DNA from: Bacillota bacterium
GTDB taxonomy: Bacteria; Bacillota; Clostridia; Oscillospirales; Acutalibacteraceae
Assembly (NCBI GenBank): GCA_023412715.1
Contig: JAEZCC010000019.1
Location: forward strand, 1-59,423
Length of the DNA: 59,423 bases
Reading direction: 5' to 3'
The position numbers and the translations under genes are program-made. Of the stretch, positions 1 to 7,976 are shown piece by piece. The stretch's first letter is position 1, and each line of letters begins with the position of its first letter. Below the pieces are notes generated by a model. It was not told the origin of the DNA. It did no database searches and saw nothing but the letters and a program-made list of their open reading frames with translations.

Positions 1-128
1 ATCGCCACCTCGGGGTGGTTGATGATCGGCGTCGACACGATCCCGCCGAGCGCGCCCAGGCTGCTGATCGTGATCGTCGACCCGGACAGCTCCTCGTGGG
101 TCGCCCGCCCGGCCCGCCGGGCCCGCGC
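1..128 (-). CDS. Partial 2-oxoacid dehydrogenase E2 acyltransferase, probable foreign fragment
   Basis: Read on the minus strand from 128 to 1, one frame stays open and contains EELSGSTITISSLGALGG followed by STPIINHPEVA. This is the conserved catalytic-domain stretch of lipoyl-dependent E2 acyltransferases (dihydrolipoamide acetyl/succinyltransferase). The codons are almost all G/C-ending, as in Actinobacteria, unlike the liv genes next door. The frame runs off the window start and ends in a C/G homopolymer at about 129-147. It has no link to its neighbours, so I read it as a chimeric contig end or contaminant rather than a resident gene. The family call is firm; whether it belongs to this genome is doubtful. 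Confidence 0.6.
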
Positions 129-195
129 CACCCCCCCCCCCCCGGGGCCCCGCGTTGCCGGTTGCAGGCCGCCGATTTAGGGAGGGAAATGAATT

Positions 196-1080
196 TTGAC
201 TTTAGTCGAGTTTTTGCAGCAGCTGATTAACGGTCTTTCGCTGGGGAGCGTGTATGCCCTGATTGCCCTCGGCTACACAATGGTCTACGGCATTATCGGC
301 CTTATCAACTTCGCTCACGCCGACATTTACATGGTCGGGGCCTACATCGGCTACTTCGTCGCGACATACCTGGGGCTTCCTTTCTTGCCGACCCTGCTGA
401 TTGCCATGGCGGGGGCCGGCCTTGCCGGCGTACTGATCGAACGCCTGGCTTACCGGCCGCTGCGGAAGGCCTCGAACATCTCGCTGCTCATCACGGCGAT
501 CGGCGTGTCCCTGCTTCTTGAAAACGGCTTCAACTGGCTGTTCGGGGGCAACCCGAGGACTTACCCGCACGGCATCCTGGCGCAGAACACCGTCATGTTC
601 GGGCCCATCCGCACGGACACGCTTCACCTGATTATTCTGGGCACGTCGCTTCTGCTCATGATCCTGCTTCAGGTCGTCATTTACCGCACGAAAATCGGCA
701 AGGCCATGCGCGCCACCTCGACGGACAAAGACGCCGCCGCCCTGATGGGGATCAACGTGAACACGACGATTTCGGCGACGTTCGCCATCGGCTCCGCGCT
801 GGCGGGCGCGGCCGGCGTCCTCGTCTCCATTCTCTACTCCAGCCTCGACCCGTACATGGGCCTGCAGCCCGGCATCAAGGCTTTCGTCGCGGCGGTATTC
901 GGCGGGATCGGCCTGATTCCCGGCGCTTTCGTGGGCGGCATCTTCCTCGGCATTATCGAGACGTTTGTGACCGCCTGGTACTCCCAGCTTTCGGGCGCCA
1001 TCGCTTTTATCGTTCTAATTATCATCCTCATCATCAAACCGAGCGGGCTGCTTGGCAAAAAAGTCAGCGAGAAAGTGTAG
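196..1080 (+). CDS. livH: Branched-chain amino acid ABC transporter permease LivH
   Basis: Inner-membrane permease of the high-affinity leucine/isoleucine/valine importer; it forms the translocation channel with LivM. The 294-residue product begins MTLVEFLQQLINGLSLGSVY, typical of LivH, and continues with about eight hydrophobic segments and the conserved GYTMVYGIIGLINFAH stretch at about residues 27-42. The start is the TTG at 196, nine bases after a GGAGGG at 181-186; the nearby ATG at 189 is out of frame and soon stops. It is the first of four tightly packed genes. The binding protein (livK) that usually precedes it is missing because the foreign sequence at 1-147 replaces the upstream region. 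Confidence 0.93.
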   Translation: MTLVEFLQQLINGLSLGSVYALIALGYTMVYGIIGLINFAHADIYMVGAYIGYFVATYLGLPFLPTLLIAMAGAGLAGVLIERLAYRPLRKASNISLLITAIGVSLLLENGFNWLFGGNPRTYPHGILAQNTVMFGPIRTDTLHLIILGTSLLLMILLQVVIYRTKIGKAMRATSTDKDAAALMGINVNTTISATFAIGSALAGAAGVLVSILYSSLDPYMGLQPGIKAFVAAVFGGIGLIPGAFVGGIFLGIIETFVTAWYSQLSGAIAFIVLIIILIIKPSGLLGKKVSEKV

Positions 1081-2046
1081 GTGGCGGAATTGAACGCATA
1101 TTTGAAAAAACTGGGAATATCGCTGATCGCTGCCGTGGCGGTCTTCGGCGTGCTGATGCTGCTGATCTCGACCGACGCCATCAATGCTTATTACACGCGC
1201 ATCCTCATGACAATCTGCATTAATGTCATCCTTGCCCTCAGCACCAACCTGATTATCAACTTCACCGGCCAGCTGACGCTGGGGCATTCGGCGTTCATGG
1301 CCATCGGCGCTTACGCGGCCGCCATGTTCAGCGTAAAGGCCGGCTTGCCGTTTCCGCTGGCACTGGTGCTCGGCAGCGTGGTCGCGGGGCTGTTCGGCTT
1401 CCTGATCGGCCTGCCGACGCTGCGCCTCAAAGGCGACTACCTCGCCGTCACGACCATGGGCTTCTGCCAGATTATCGTCGTGGCGATTCAGAACATCCCC
1501 GCCCTCGGCGGCGCGCAGGGCCTGACCGGCATCCCCGGCAAGACCACCTTCGCCTGGGTGTTTTTCAGCATGGTGCTCACAATCATTGTTCTGGGCCACG
1601 TGGTCAATTCCAGCCAGGGCCGCGCGATGATTTCCGTGCGCGAGGATGAAATCGCGGCGGAGGCGATGGGCATCAATACGACAAGGTACAAGGTCATGGC
1701 GTTCACCATCGGCGCTTTCTTCGCCGGGCTGGCCGGCGGGCTGTTCGCGTTCCTCATGATGTTCATCGAGCCGACGACCTTCAACTATTTCAAATCCATC
1801 GACCTCGTGATCTACGTCGTGCTCGGCGGCACCGGGAACTTCGTGGGCTGTATCACCTCCACCGCCATCCTCACCCTGCTGCCGGAAGTCCTCCGCATTC
1901 TGGGCGACCTCAGGATGGTCATCTACCCGCTGCTGCTCATCGTCATCATGATTCTGCGCGTCAAAGGGTTCCGCTTCCGGAAAATCTGGCAGTACTTCGA
2001 GAACCTTTTCACGAAAAAAGGAGGCGACAGCCATGCCGCTGCTTGA
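1081..2046 (+). CDS. livM: Branched-chain amino acid ABC transporter permease LivM
   Basis: Second integral-membrane subunit of the Liv importer. The 321-residue protein has multiple hydrophobic segments and the LivM signature LSTNLIINFTGQLTLGHSAF (about residues 54-73), followed by LKGDYLAVTTMGFCQII. The start is a GTG placed directly after the livH stop codon, so translation is probably coupled. The end overlaps livG by 14 bases. Confidence 0.93.
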   Translation: MAELNAYLKKLGISLIAAVAVFGVLMLLISTDAINAYYTRILMTICINVILALSTNLIINFTGQLTLGHSAFMAIGAYAAAMFSVKAGLPFPLALVLGSVVAGLFGFLIGLPTLRLKGDYLAVTTMGFCQIIVVAIQNIPALGGAQGLTGIPGKTTFAWVFFSMVLTIIVLGHVVNSSQGRAMISVREDEIAAEAMGINTTRYKVMAFTIGAFFAGLAGGLFAFLMMFIEPTTFNYFKSIDLVIYVVLGGTGNFVGCITSTAILTLLPEVLRILGDLRMVIYPLLLIVIMILRVKGFRFRKIWQYFENLFTKKGGDSHAAA

Positions 2047-2806
2047 CGTAAAAGACATCTCCATTACATTCGGCGGCCTTGCCGCCGTCTCGGATTTTTC
2101 CATGCGGATGGGCGACAACGACCTGTTCGGCCTGATCGGCCCGAACGGCGCCGGCAAAACCACCGTGTTCAACATGCTGACCGGCGTCTACACCCCTTCG
2201 ACGGGCAAGGTCCTGTTCAACGGGGAATCGATCGCGGGCCTCAAGCCGTACAACATCACGAAGAAGAAAATCGCCCGCACGTTCCAGAACATCCGCCTGA
2301 TGAAGGCACTGACCGTGATTGACAACGTCAAAATCTCGTATATCTACCAGACGCACTACAACCTTGCCGCCTCGATTCTGCGGCTGCCCTCCTTTTTCCG
2401 CGAGGAAGCGGAGATCGAGCAGAAATCCCGCGACCTTCTGAAAATCTTCCACCTGGAAGACAAGAAAGACGAGCTTGCCGCCAACCTGCCTTACGGCGAG
2501 CAGCGCCGCCTCGAGATTGCGCGCGCGCTGGCCACGGGGCCGAAGCTGCTGCTGCTGGACGAACCGGCGGCCGGCATGAACCCCCAGGAAACGCAGGAAC
2601 TGACCGATCTGATCCGCTGGATCCGCAAGGAGTTCCGCGTCTCCATCCTGCTGATCGAGCACGACATGAGGCTGGTCATGGGCCTGTGCGAGAACATCAT
2701 TGTGCTCGACTACGGCAAGATCATCGCGCAGGGGCCTCCGAGTGAAATCAAGAGCAACCGAAAAGTGATTGAGGCTTATCTCGGCGAGGAGGCTTCCCAT
2801 GCTTAA
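2033..2806 (+). CDS. livG: Branched-chain amino acid ABC transporter ATPase LivG
   Basis: Cytoplasmic ATPase of the Liv importer, 257 residues. Walker A GPNGAGKTT lies at about residues 37-45, the signature-like region PYGEQRRLEIARAL near 152-165, and Walker B LLLLDEPAAGMNP near 172-184. The AAGMNP sequence after Walker B is characteristic of LivG rather than LivF. It overlaps livM upstream and livF downstream by a few bases, a normal coupled arrangement. Confidence 0.93.
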   Translation: MPLLDVKDISITFGGLAAVSDFSMRMGDNDLFGLIGPNGAGKTTVFNMLTGVYTPSTGKVLFNGESIAGLKPYNITKKKIARTFQNIRLMKALTVIDNVKISYIYQTHYNLAASILRLPSFFREEAEIEQKSRDLLKIFHLEDKKDELAANLPYGEQRRLEIARALATGPKLLLLDEPAAGMNPQETQELTDLIRWIRKEFRVSILLIEHDMRLVMGLCENIIVLDYGKIIAQGPPSEIKSNRKVIEAYLGEEASHA

Positions 2807-3503
2807 AATTACGAATCTGAATGTGTTTTACGGGGCCATCCATGCGCTCCGCGATATCAATATCGAGGTGAACGAAGGCGAAATCGTGACCCTGATCGGC
2901 GCGAACGGCGCCGGCAAGACGTCGACGCTGCGCGCCATCTCGGGCCTTGTTCCTCCGGACAGCGGCACCATCGAGTTCGAGGGCAAAAATCTCGCGAAAT
3001 ACCCGGCGTTCAAAATCCCGTACCTCGGCATCTCGCACGTGCCGGAAGGGCGCCGCATCTTCGCCAACATGAGCGTGATGGAAAACCTAGAGATGGGCGC
3101 CTACAGCCGGAACGACAAAGCCCAGATTTCGCAGGATTACGAAAGGGTGTTCGAAAAATTCCCGCGCCTGAAAGAGCGCGCCAGGCAGCGCGCCGGGACG
3201 CTCAGCGGCGGCGAACAGCAAATGCTCGCCATGGGCCGCGCGCTGATGTCGAAGCCGAAGATCCTGCTGATGGATGAGCCGTCGATGGGCCTTGCCCCGA
3301 TTATCGTGCAGGAGATTTTCTCCATCATCCAGACCATCAACAAGAGCGGGACCACCATCCTTCTGGTGGAGCAGAACGCGAACATGGCGCTCTCCATTGC
3401 GAACCGCGCCTACGTCATCGAAACCGGCGGCATCGTGCTCGAAGGGAAAGCCTCCGACCTGCTGAACGACACGTCGGTCCAGAAAGCCTACCTCGGCGGC
3501 TGA
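2799..3503 (+). CDS. livF: Branched-chain amino acid ABC transporter ATPase LivF
   Basis: Second ATPase of the Liv importer, 234 residues from the ATG at 2799 (MLKITNLNVFYGAIHALRDI). Walker A GANGAGKTS, signature LSGGEQQMLAMGRALM and Walker B ILLMDEPSMGLAP are complete; the SMGLAP tail is typical of LivF. The start overlaps the end of livG by 8 bases. An in-frame start 30 bases earlier would lie inside livG and lacks a ribosome site. A strong terminator follows at 3569-3613, closing the operon. Confidence 0.93.
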   Translation: MLKITNLNVFYGAIHALRDINIEVNEGEIVTLIGANGAGKTSTLRAISGLVPPDSGTIEFEGKNLAKYPAFKIPYLGISHVPEGRRIFANMSVMENLEMGAYSRNDKAQISQDYERVFEKFPRLKERARQRAGTLSGGEQQMLAMGRALMSKPKILLMDEPSMGLAPIIVQEIFSIIQTINKSGTTILLVEQNANMALSIANRAYVIETGGIVLEGKASDLLNDTSVQKAYLGG

Positions 3504-3568
3504 CGGAACGCCGCCTCCCGCCCAAATTCAATCTGTCCTCCCCTGCTGCCGGCAAAAGCCGGCGGCAG

Positions 3569-3613
3569 AAAGGCCCCGGCCGCAGCTCTTTGCTTCTGCG
3601 GCCGGGGCCTTTT
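3569..3613 (+). terminator. Bidirectional rho-independent terminator between livF and the metallo-hydrolase
   Basis: A 17-bp GC-rich stem (3569-3585 pairing with 3596-3612) has an A-run on one side and a T-run on the other, so it can end transcription from livF (+) and from the convergent gene at 3629-4351 (-). A second smaller hairpin at 3543-3568 precedes it. Confidence 0.85.
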
Positions 3614-3628
3614 GCAATTTTCCGTCCC

Positions 3629-4351
3629 TTACTGTTTCCGGCAGGGCATTCTTTCTCCGCGCTCCCTGTAAAACAGGACCTTGCCGCGGTACGGGGCCGC
3701 CCGTTCGTCGGTCTTCAGTATATCGAAAAACTCCGTGGCCCCGAACGAATGCATGGGGACGACGCGCTCCGCGCCGACTGTCTCCATAAAATAGCCGATG
3801 CCGAGCAGGGCGTCCCCGCCCTGCCTGGGGTCGACGGGAATGAACGCGAGGTCGATCCGCTCGCCCCTGAGCCGGTCGATTTCGCGCTTGTAGCCGCACT
3901 CCATCGCCCGGTTTTCCCCGGCCGAGTTCTCGTCCCAGCGCCACCAGTTGAGGTCGCCGGCGTGGTAAATGCAAAGGCCGTCGGTCTTCACCAGAAACGC
4001 GACGCCCTCATCCGTCGAGCGGAGCGTCCGCACGGTCATCCCGCCGAAGCTGCGGGTCTCGCCGGGGGCCATGCGCTCGCAGGGCTCGTCCGTGCGGATG
4101 TCGTCCGAAAGCACATAGCGGATGCCCGGGATTTCTCTGCGCCAGCTGAAAATCACGCCGTCGTAGTGATCCGGGTGGCGGTGCGAGGCAAAGACGGCGA
4201 CATCCTTCCCCGCAAGCTCCGCGGGGTCGATCACGCCCGCGGAAAGGCCCGCCCCGTGCGGCGTGTCCTTATAATAATCAAAAACCAGAAAATGCTCCGA
4301 AGTCTCCACAGCGAACGAGCTGTGGTAAAGATAGGTAACGGTTGCCTCCAT
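3629..4351 (-). CDS. MBL-fold metal-dependent hydrolase
   Basis: A 240-residue metallo-beta-lactamase-fold protein. The metal-binding motif SHRHPDHYDG (HxHxDH) is at about residues 56-65 and a further ligand-type HAGDLNWW stretch near 130. The family (UlaG-like, stand-alone MBL hydrolases) is diverse and the substrate cannot be read from the sequence. No signal peptide is visible, so it is probably cytoplasmic. It lies downstream of the P-type ATPase gene on the same strand and may share its transcript. Family sure, function unknown. Confidence 0.85.
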   Translation of the reverse strand: MEATVTYLYHSSFAVETSEHFLVFDYYKDTPHGAGLSAGVIDPAELAGKDVAVFASHRHPDHYDGVIFSWRREIPGIRYVLSDDIRTDEPCERMAPGETRSFGGMTVRTLRSTDEGVAFLVKTDGLCIYHAGDLNWWRWDENSAGENRAMECGYKREIDRLRGERIDLAFIPVDPRQGGDALLGIGYFMETVGAERVVPMHSFGATEFFDILKTDERAAPYRGKVLFYRERGERMPCRKQ

Positions 4352-4407
4352 CGCGGCCGCCTCCTTTGCTGCCTATCATACCACCCGGGGCGGAAAACGG
4401 CAAGGGC

Positions 4408-7002
4408 CTACCGGCGCGCCAGCCGGCGCTGCACGGCCTTGACCAGCTCGACCGCGGGGATAATCAGCACCGAGATGCCAAGCGCCGCCAGGTACTGCAC
4501 CGGGGAAAGCCGTACCAGCGAAAACGCCGCGGCGACCGGGGGAATCTCCACCATGGCGAAGGTGATTGCCACCGCCGCCAGAACGGACCACACAAGAGTC
4601 CGGTTCTGCGTGTGCAGCGTGAAAACCGACTTCCGCTGCGACCGCATGTTGCAGGCGTGGAGCACCTCGGAAAGCGACATGACGAGGAACGCCATGGTCA
4701 TGCCGGAAGCGGCCCCGCCGCGCGCGCCGAACGCGTACGCCCCCAGCGTGAGCGCCGCAATGAGGCCCCCCTGGTAAAGGATGTCGTACCCGACCCCTCC
4801 GGAGAAAAGGCCCTCGTTCCTTCCGCGCGGGCTGCGACGCATGATGCCGCGCTCCGCGGCCTCCATGCCGAGCGCCACGGCGGGGATGCTGTCGGTAATC
4901 AGGTTAATCCAGAGAATATGGATCGGCTTCAGAAGCTGGAAGCCCACCATGGTCGCGGTAAAGACGGCCAGCACCTCGCTCAGGTTGGAAGAGAGCAGGA
5001 ACTGGATGGCCTTGCGGATGTTGTCGTAGATGCGCCGCCCTTCCTCCACGGCCGCGACGATCGTCGCAAAGTTGTCGTCGGCAAGCACCATGTCGGCCGC
5101 GTTCTTCGTCACGTCGGTGCCGGTGATGCCCATCCCCGTGCCGATGTCGGCAATCTTGAGGGCGGGCGCGTCGTTCACGCCGTCGCCGGTCATGGCCGTC
5201 ACCATGCCCCTGCCCTTCCACGCCTTCACGATGCGCACCTTGTGCTCCGGCTGAACGCGGGCGTAGACCCCGTACTCCGGCACCTTGACAAGCAGCTCTT
5301 CATCCGTCATTTCTTCCAGGTCGGCGCCCGTGGCGACCTCGCTCTCCGAGCGAATCAGCCCAAGCTCCTTCGCGATGGCGGCGGCTGTATCCCTGTGGTC
5401 CCCGGTGATCATGACCGGGCGGATGCCGGCCCCGCGGCACTCTTTGACCGCTTCGATCGCCTCCGGGCGGACGGGGTCGATCATGCCGAACAGCCCCACG
5501 AACACCAGGCCGGTTTCAAGCGACTGCGGCGAAAAGTCCCCCGGCTTCTGCGGATAGGGCCGGAACGCCGCGGCGAGCACGCGCAGCGCCTTCGCCGCCA
5601 TGCGGCTGTTTTCTTCCAGCGCCTTCCGGCGGATTTCATCGGTCAGCGGGACGGCCTTTCCGTTCTCCCACGCGCCGGTGCAGAATTTAAGCACTTCGTC
5701 CGGCGCGCCTTTCGTGTACTGCACAAAGCCGCCCGCCGGATCCCTGTGGACCGTGCTCATCATTTTGCGCACGGAATCGAACGGCGCCTCGCCGACGCGC
5801 GGGTATTCCTTCGTCAGAACGTTTTTGTCCGCGCCCTGTTTCAGCGCGAAGGCGACGAGCGCGTTTTCCGTCGGCTCGCCCACAATCTGCCCGCCGCGCG
5901 AGATCTGCGCGTCGCTGCACAGCGCCGCGGCTCTGGCGAGAAGCGCGCCGTCCCCGTACGAATCCACGACGGTCATGCGGTTCTGCGTCAGCGTGCCGGT
6001 CTTGTCGGTGCAGATGACCTGCGTGCAGCCGAGCGTCTCCACTGCGGTCAGCTTGCGGATGATGGCTTTTCGCTTCGAAAGGTTCGTGACGCCGATGGAG
6101 AGCACAATAGTCACGACGGCGGCAAGCCCTTCCGGAACGGCCGCCACGGCCAGGCTGACCGCGAGCATGAACGTGTTCAGGATCGCGACGCCGCTGAAAT
6201 CGCCGACGCGCAGCAGGCTGAAGACGAAAACAAACGCGCAGATGGCAAGGACCCCGATGCTGAGAATCCGGCTGAGCTGGTTCAGCTTCTGCTGCAGCGG
6301 CGTCGCCTCTTCCTTCGCTTTGGCGAGCGTATCCGAGATTTTGCCCATCTCCGTCTCGAGGCCGGTCGCCGTCACCACGCCCACCGCGCGCCCGTAGACG
6401 GCGCTGCTGCCCATGTAGGCCATGTTTTTGCGGTCGCCGAGCGGAACCGCCTTGTCTGCGGAGCCGTTCAGAAGGGTGCGGATTTTTTCCACGGGCACCG
6501 ACTCGCCCGTGAGGGCGGACTCATCCGTTTTCAGGCTGGCGGTTTCCAGCAGGCGCATGTCGGCCGGAACCGAATCGCCCGCCTCCAGCAGGACGATGTC
6601 GCCCGGAACCAGCCCGCGGGAATCGATGGAAACGGTCTCTCCGCCGCGGCGCACCCGGGCATGGGTCGCCGTCATGCTCTGCAGCGCCTCGACCGCTTTT
6701 TCGGACTTGCTTTCCTGCACGACGCCCATGACCGCGTTGAGGACGACCACAAGCAGGATGACCGTCATGTCCGCAAGCTCGCCCACAATGCTCGAAAGCA
6801 CCGCGGAAACAATCAGCACAATGGTCATGGGGTCCGCGACCTTCTCCGCGAGGCGCAGCGCCAGCGGCTTCCGCTTCGCCTGCGCCAGACGGTTCTGACC
6901 GTACCGCGCAAGGCGCTGCGCCGCCTCTTCGGCGGTCAGGCCCTGCGCGGAGCTTTCAAGGTCCTGCAAAACGTTTTCGACTGTCTTTTTATAATCTTCC
7001 AT
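4408..7002 (-). CDS. P-type cation-translocating ATPase (PII type; Ca2+/Mn2+ export candidate)
   Basis: An 864-residue P-type ATPase of the SERCA/PMCA-like class. It shows the actuator motif TGES (165-168), the M4 motif PEGL (about 290), the phosphorylated aspartate in CTDKTGTLTQ (about 333), and the hinge TGDGVNDAPAL (about 604), with the usual N-terminal cation-ATPase domain and C-terminal helices. It would use ATP to pump a divalent cation out of the cytoplasm. The class alone suggests Ca2+, but a yybP-ykoY Mn2+ riboswitch in its leader (7030-7165) argues for Mn2+ export, as for the manganese-regulated P-type ATPase YoaB of Lactococcus. It is separated by 56 bases from the downstream MBL gene. 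Confidence 0.92.
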   Translation of the reverse strand: MEDYKKTVENVLQDLESSAQGLTAEEAAQRLARYGQNRLAQAKRKPLALRLAEKVADPMTIVLIVSAVLSSIVGELADMTVILLVVVLNAVMGVVQESKSEKAVEALQSMTATHARVRRGGETVSIDSRGLVPGDIVLLEAGDSVPADMRLLETASLKTDESALTGESVPVEKIRTLLNGSADKAVPLGDRKNMAYMGSSAVYGRAVGVVTATGLETEMGKISDTLAKAKEEATPLQQKLNQLSRILSIGVLAICAFVFVFSLLRVGDFSGVAILNTFMLAVSLAVAAVPEGLAAVVTIVLSIGVTNLSKRKAIIRKLTAVETLGCTQVICTDKTGTLTQNRMTVVDSYGDGALLARAAALCSDAQISRGGQIVGEPTENALVAFALKQGADKNVLTKEYPRVGEAPFDSVRKMMSTVHRDPAGGFVQYTKGAPDEVLKFCTGAWENGKAVPLTDEIRRKALEENSRMAAKALRVLAAAFRPYPQKPGDFSPQSLETGLVFVGLFGMIDPVRPEAIEAVKECRGAGIRPVMITGDHRDTAAAIAKELGLIRSESEVATGADLEEMTDEELLVKVPEYGVYARVQPEHKVRIVKAWKGRGMVTAMTGDGVNDAPALKIADIGTGMGITGTDVTKNAADMVLADDNFATIVAAVEEGRRIYDNIRKAIQFLLSSNLSEVLAVFTATMVGFQLLKPIHILWINLITDSIPAVALGMEAAERGIMRRSPRGRNEGLFSGGVGYDILYQGGLIAALTLGAYAFGARGGAASGMTMAFLVMSLSEVLHACNMRSQRKSVFTLHTQNRTLVWSVLAAVAITFAMVEIPPVAAAFSLVRLSPVQYLAALGISVLIIPAVELVKAVQRRLARR

Positions 7003-7029
7003 AACAACCTCCTGCGGTTCTATTGTAAA

Positions 7030-7165
7030 CAGAAAAAAGACCTTTAACAGAATAAAATTCTGTTAAAGGTCTTGCTTTCCATAAAACATAAAATATGGAT
7101 TGGCGGCCAGAAGCTTGCGCAACGGTTGTTGACCTGCCAAATTGAAGCTACTCCCCTTTAAAGGG
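7030..7165 (-). promoter_or_regulatory. yybP-ykoY (Mn2+) riboswitch with overlapping terminator
   Basis: Read on the minus strand, the leader has the two conserved halves of the yybP-ykoY aptamer: TTTAAAGGGGAGTAGC (around 7162-7147) and, after an internal GTCAACA...CTGGCC arm and a small hairpin, GGAAAGCAAGACCTTTAA (around 7079-7062). The 3' ACCTTTAA of P1 is also the 5' arm of a perfect 17-bp stem (7057-7073 with 7037-7053) followed by a T-run. Closing P1 would therefore break the terminator, an ON switch. Family knowledge: this class senses Mn2+ and controls Mn exporters and P-type ATPases. The gene starts 28 bases after the hairpin. Confidence 0.85.
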
Positions 7166-7206
7166 CTGCGATTCCATTTATCTGTATGATACGAGGTTCC
7201 GCGGGC

Positions 7207-7235
7207 ATTATAATTATACGAAAGAATTATTCACA
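7207..7235 (-). promoter_or_regulatory. Candidate promoter of the riboswitch-controlled ATPase
   Basis: On the minus strand a TATAAT (7212-7207) lies upstream of the aptamer, with a poor TGTGAA -35 candidate 17 bases before it. The -10 match is exact; the -35 is weak. Confidence 0.45.
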
Positions 7236-7266
7236 CTTATTTGCCGCCGGAGCCCCGGCGCCGCAG

Positions 7267-7707
7267 TCAGATGTAGAACATGTAGGCATCGCCGCGCTTC
7301 GCCGCTTCGGCGGCAAGGTCGGCAAGCGTAACGCCCTCAAGCTCTTTTCTCAGAGCGGAATCCAGTACGGAAAAGACGCATTCCTGCATGGCCGCCTCGA
7401 TATTTTCGGCCTTCTGGGCAACGGACGGGACCGTTTTTTCAAACAGGGAAAGCTCCAGAGCAGAAAGGACCTCGTACACGCTGGTCTGCGCCGGCGGCTT
7501 CGCCAGCCGGTAGCCGCCCTGGGCACCCTTGGCCGCATTGACAAGCTCCGCCTTCTTCAGAAGCGCGAACACCTGCTCGAGATAGATTTTTGAAATTCCC
7601 AGCCTTTCCGAAAGACTGATCACCGTCATGCAGGAACCGCTCGCGTAATGCTGCGCAAGGGTGATCATCGCCGCGAGGCCGTACCGGCCTTTCGAAGAAA
7701 TCCTCAT
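7267..7707 (-). CDS. cymR: Rrf2-family regulator, CymR-like cysteine-metabolism repressor
   Basis: Starts MRISSKGRYGLAAMITLA, the classical Rrf2 beginning, with a winged helix over residues 1-80. The C-terminus GDAYMFYI closely matches the QEAYMFYI end I know from Bacillus CymR, and the three-Cys cluster of IscR-type members is absent. CymR represses cysteine/sulfur genes together with CysK, which senses O-acetylserine. Here the gene is divergent from cysK, which fits. I chose the start at 7707 because it matches the family N-terminus; in-frame starts upstream (7731, 7773) would add an unusual extension. The ribosome site before 7707 is only moderate (AAAGGA, about 15 bases off). Confidence 0.8.
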   Translation of the reverse strand: MRISSKGRYGLAAMITLAQHYASGSCMTVISLSERLGISKIYLEQVFALLKKAELVNAAKGAQGGYRLAKPPAQTSVYEVLSALELSLFEKTVPSVAQKAENIEAAMQECVFSVLDSALRKELEGVTLADLAAEAAKRGDAYMFYI

Positions 7708-7806
7708 ACCGCGTGCTGCAAATCCTTTCATCGCACCCGCAAAGCGGCGTGCGGTCGTTTGATGGTCTCTCATCCGTTTAAAACGTAATCAACATGCTAT
7801 ATTACT

Positions 7807-7835
7807 ATATTATCCAGAAGCAACAAATAAGTCAA
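7807..7835 (-). promoter_or_regulatory. Promoter of the CymR-like gene
   Basis: On the minus strand TTGACT (7835-7830), a 17-base spacer and TAATAT (7812-7807) form a good sigma70-type promoter facing the regulator gene. Confidence 0.65.
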
Positions 7836-7876
7836 GCACATTTATAGTATATAAAGCATATATATTTAATATAATA

Positions 7877-7905
7877 TTGACACGCTGCTATCCTGCGCCT
7901 ATAAT
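7877..7905 (+). promoter_or_regulatory. cysK promoter
   Basis: TTGACA at 7877-7882, 17 bases, TATAAT at 7900-7905: a consensus promoter 72 bases before the cysK start. The AT-rich, partly palindromic run just upstream (about 7842-7876) is the natural place for the divergent CymR-like repressor to bind; that is inference. Confidence 0.85.
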
Positions 7906-7976
7906 AAAACCGTTAACAGAATCAAAGCGCCGGTCTGCCCGGCGCATTGCCATTAAAAAGTTGGGAGGATATTTTT

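Noticed and set aside
4342..7047. A 901-codon open frame antisense to the P-type ATPase
   Set aside because: It is an Arg/His/Ala-rich shadow produced by high GC, with no family motif, and it lies opposite a gene with all P-type ATPase motifs.
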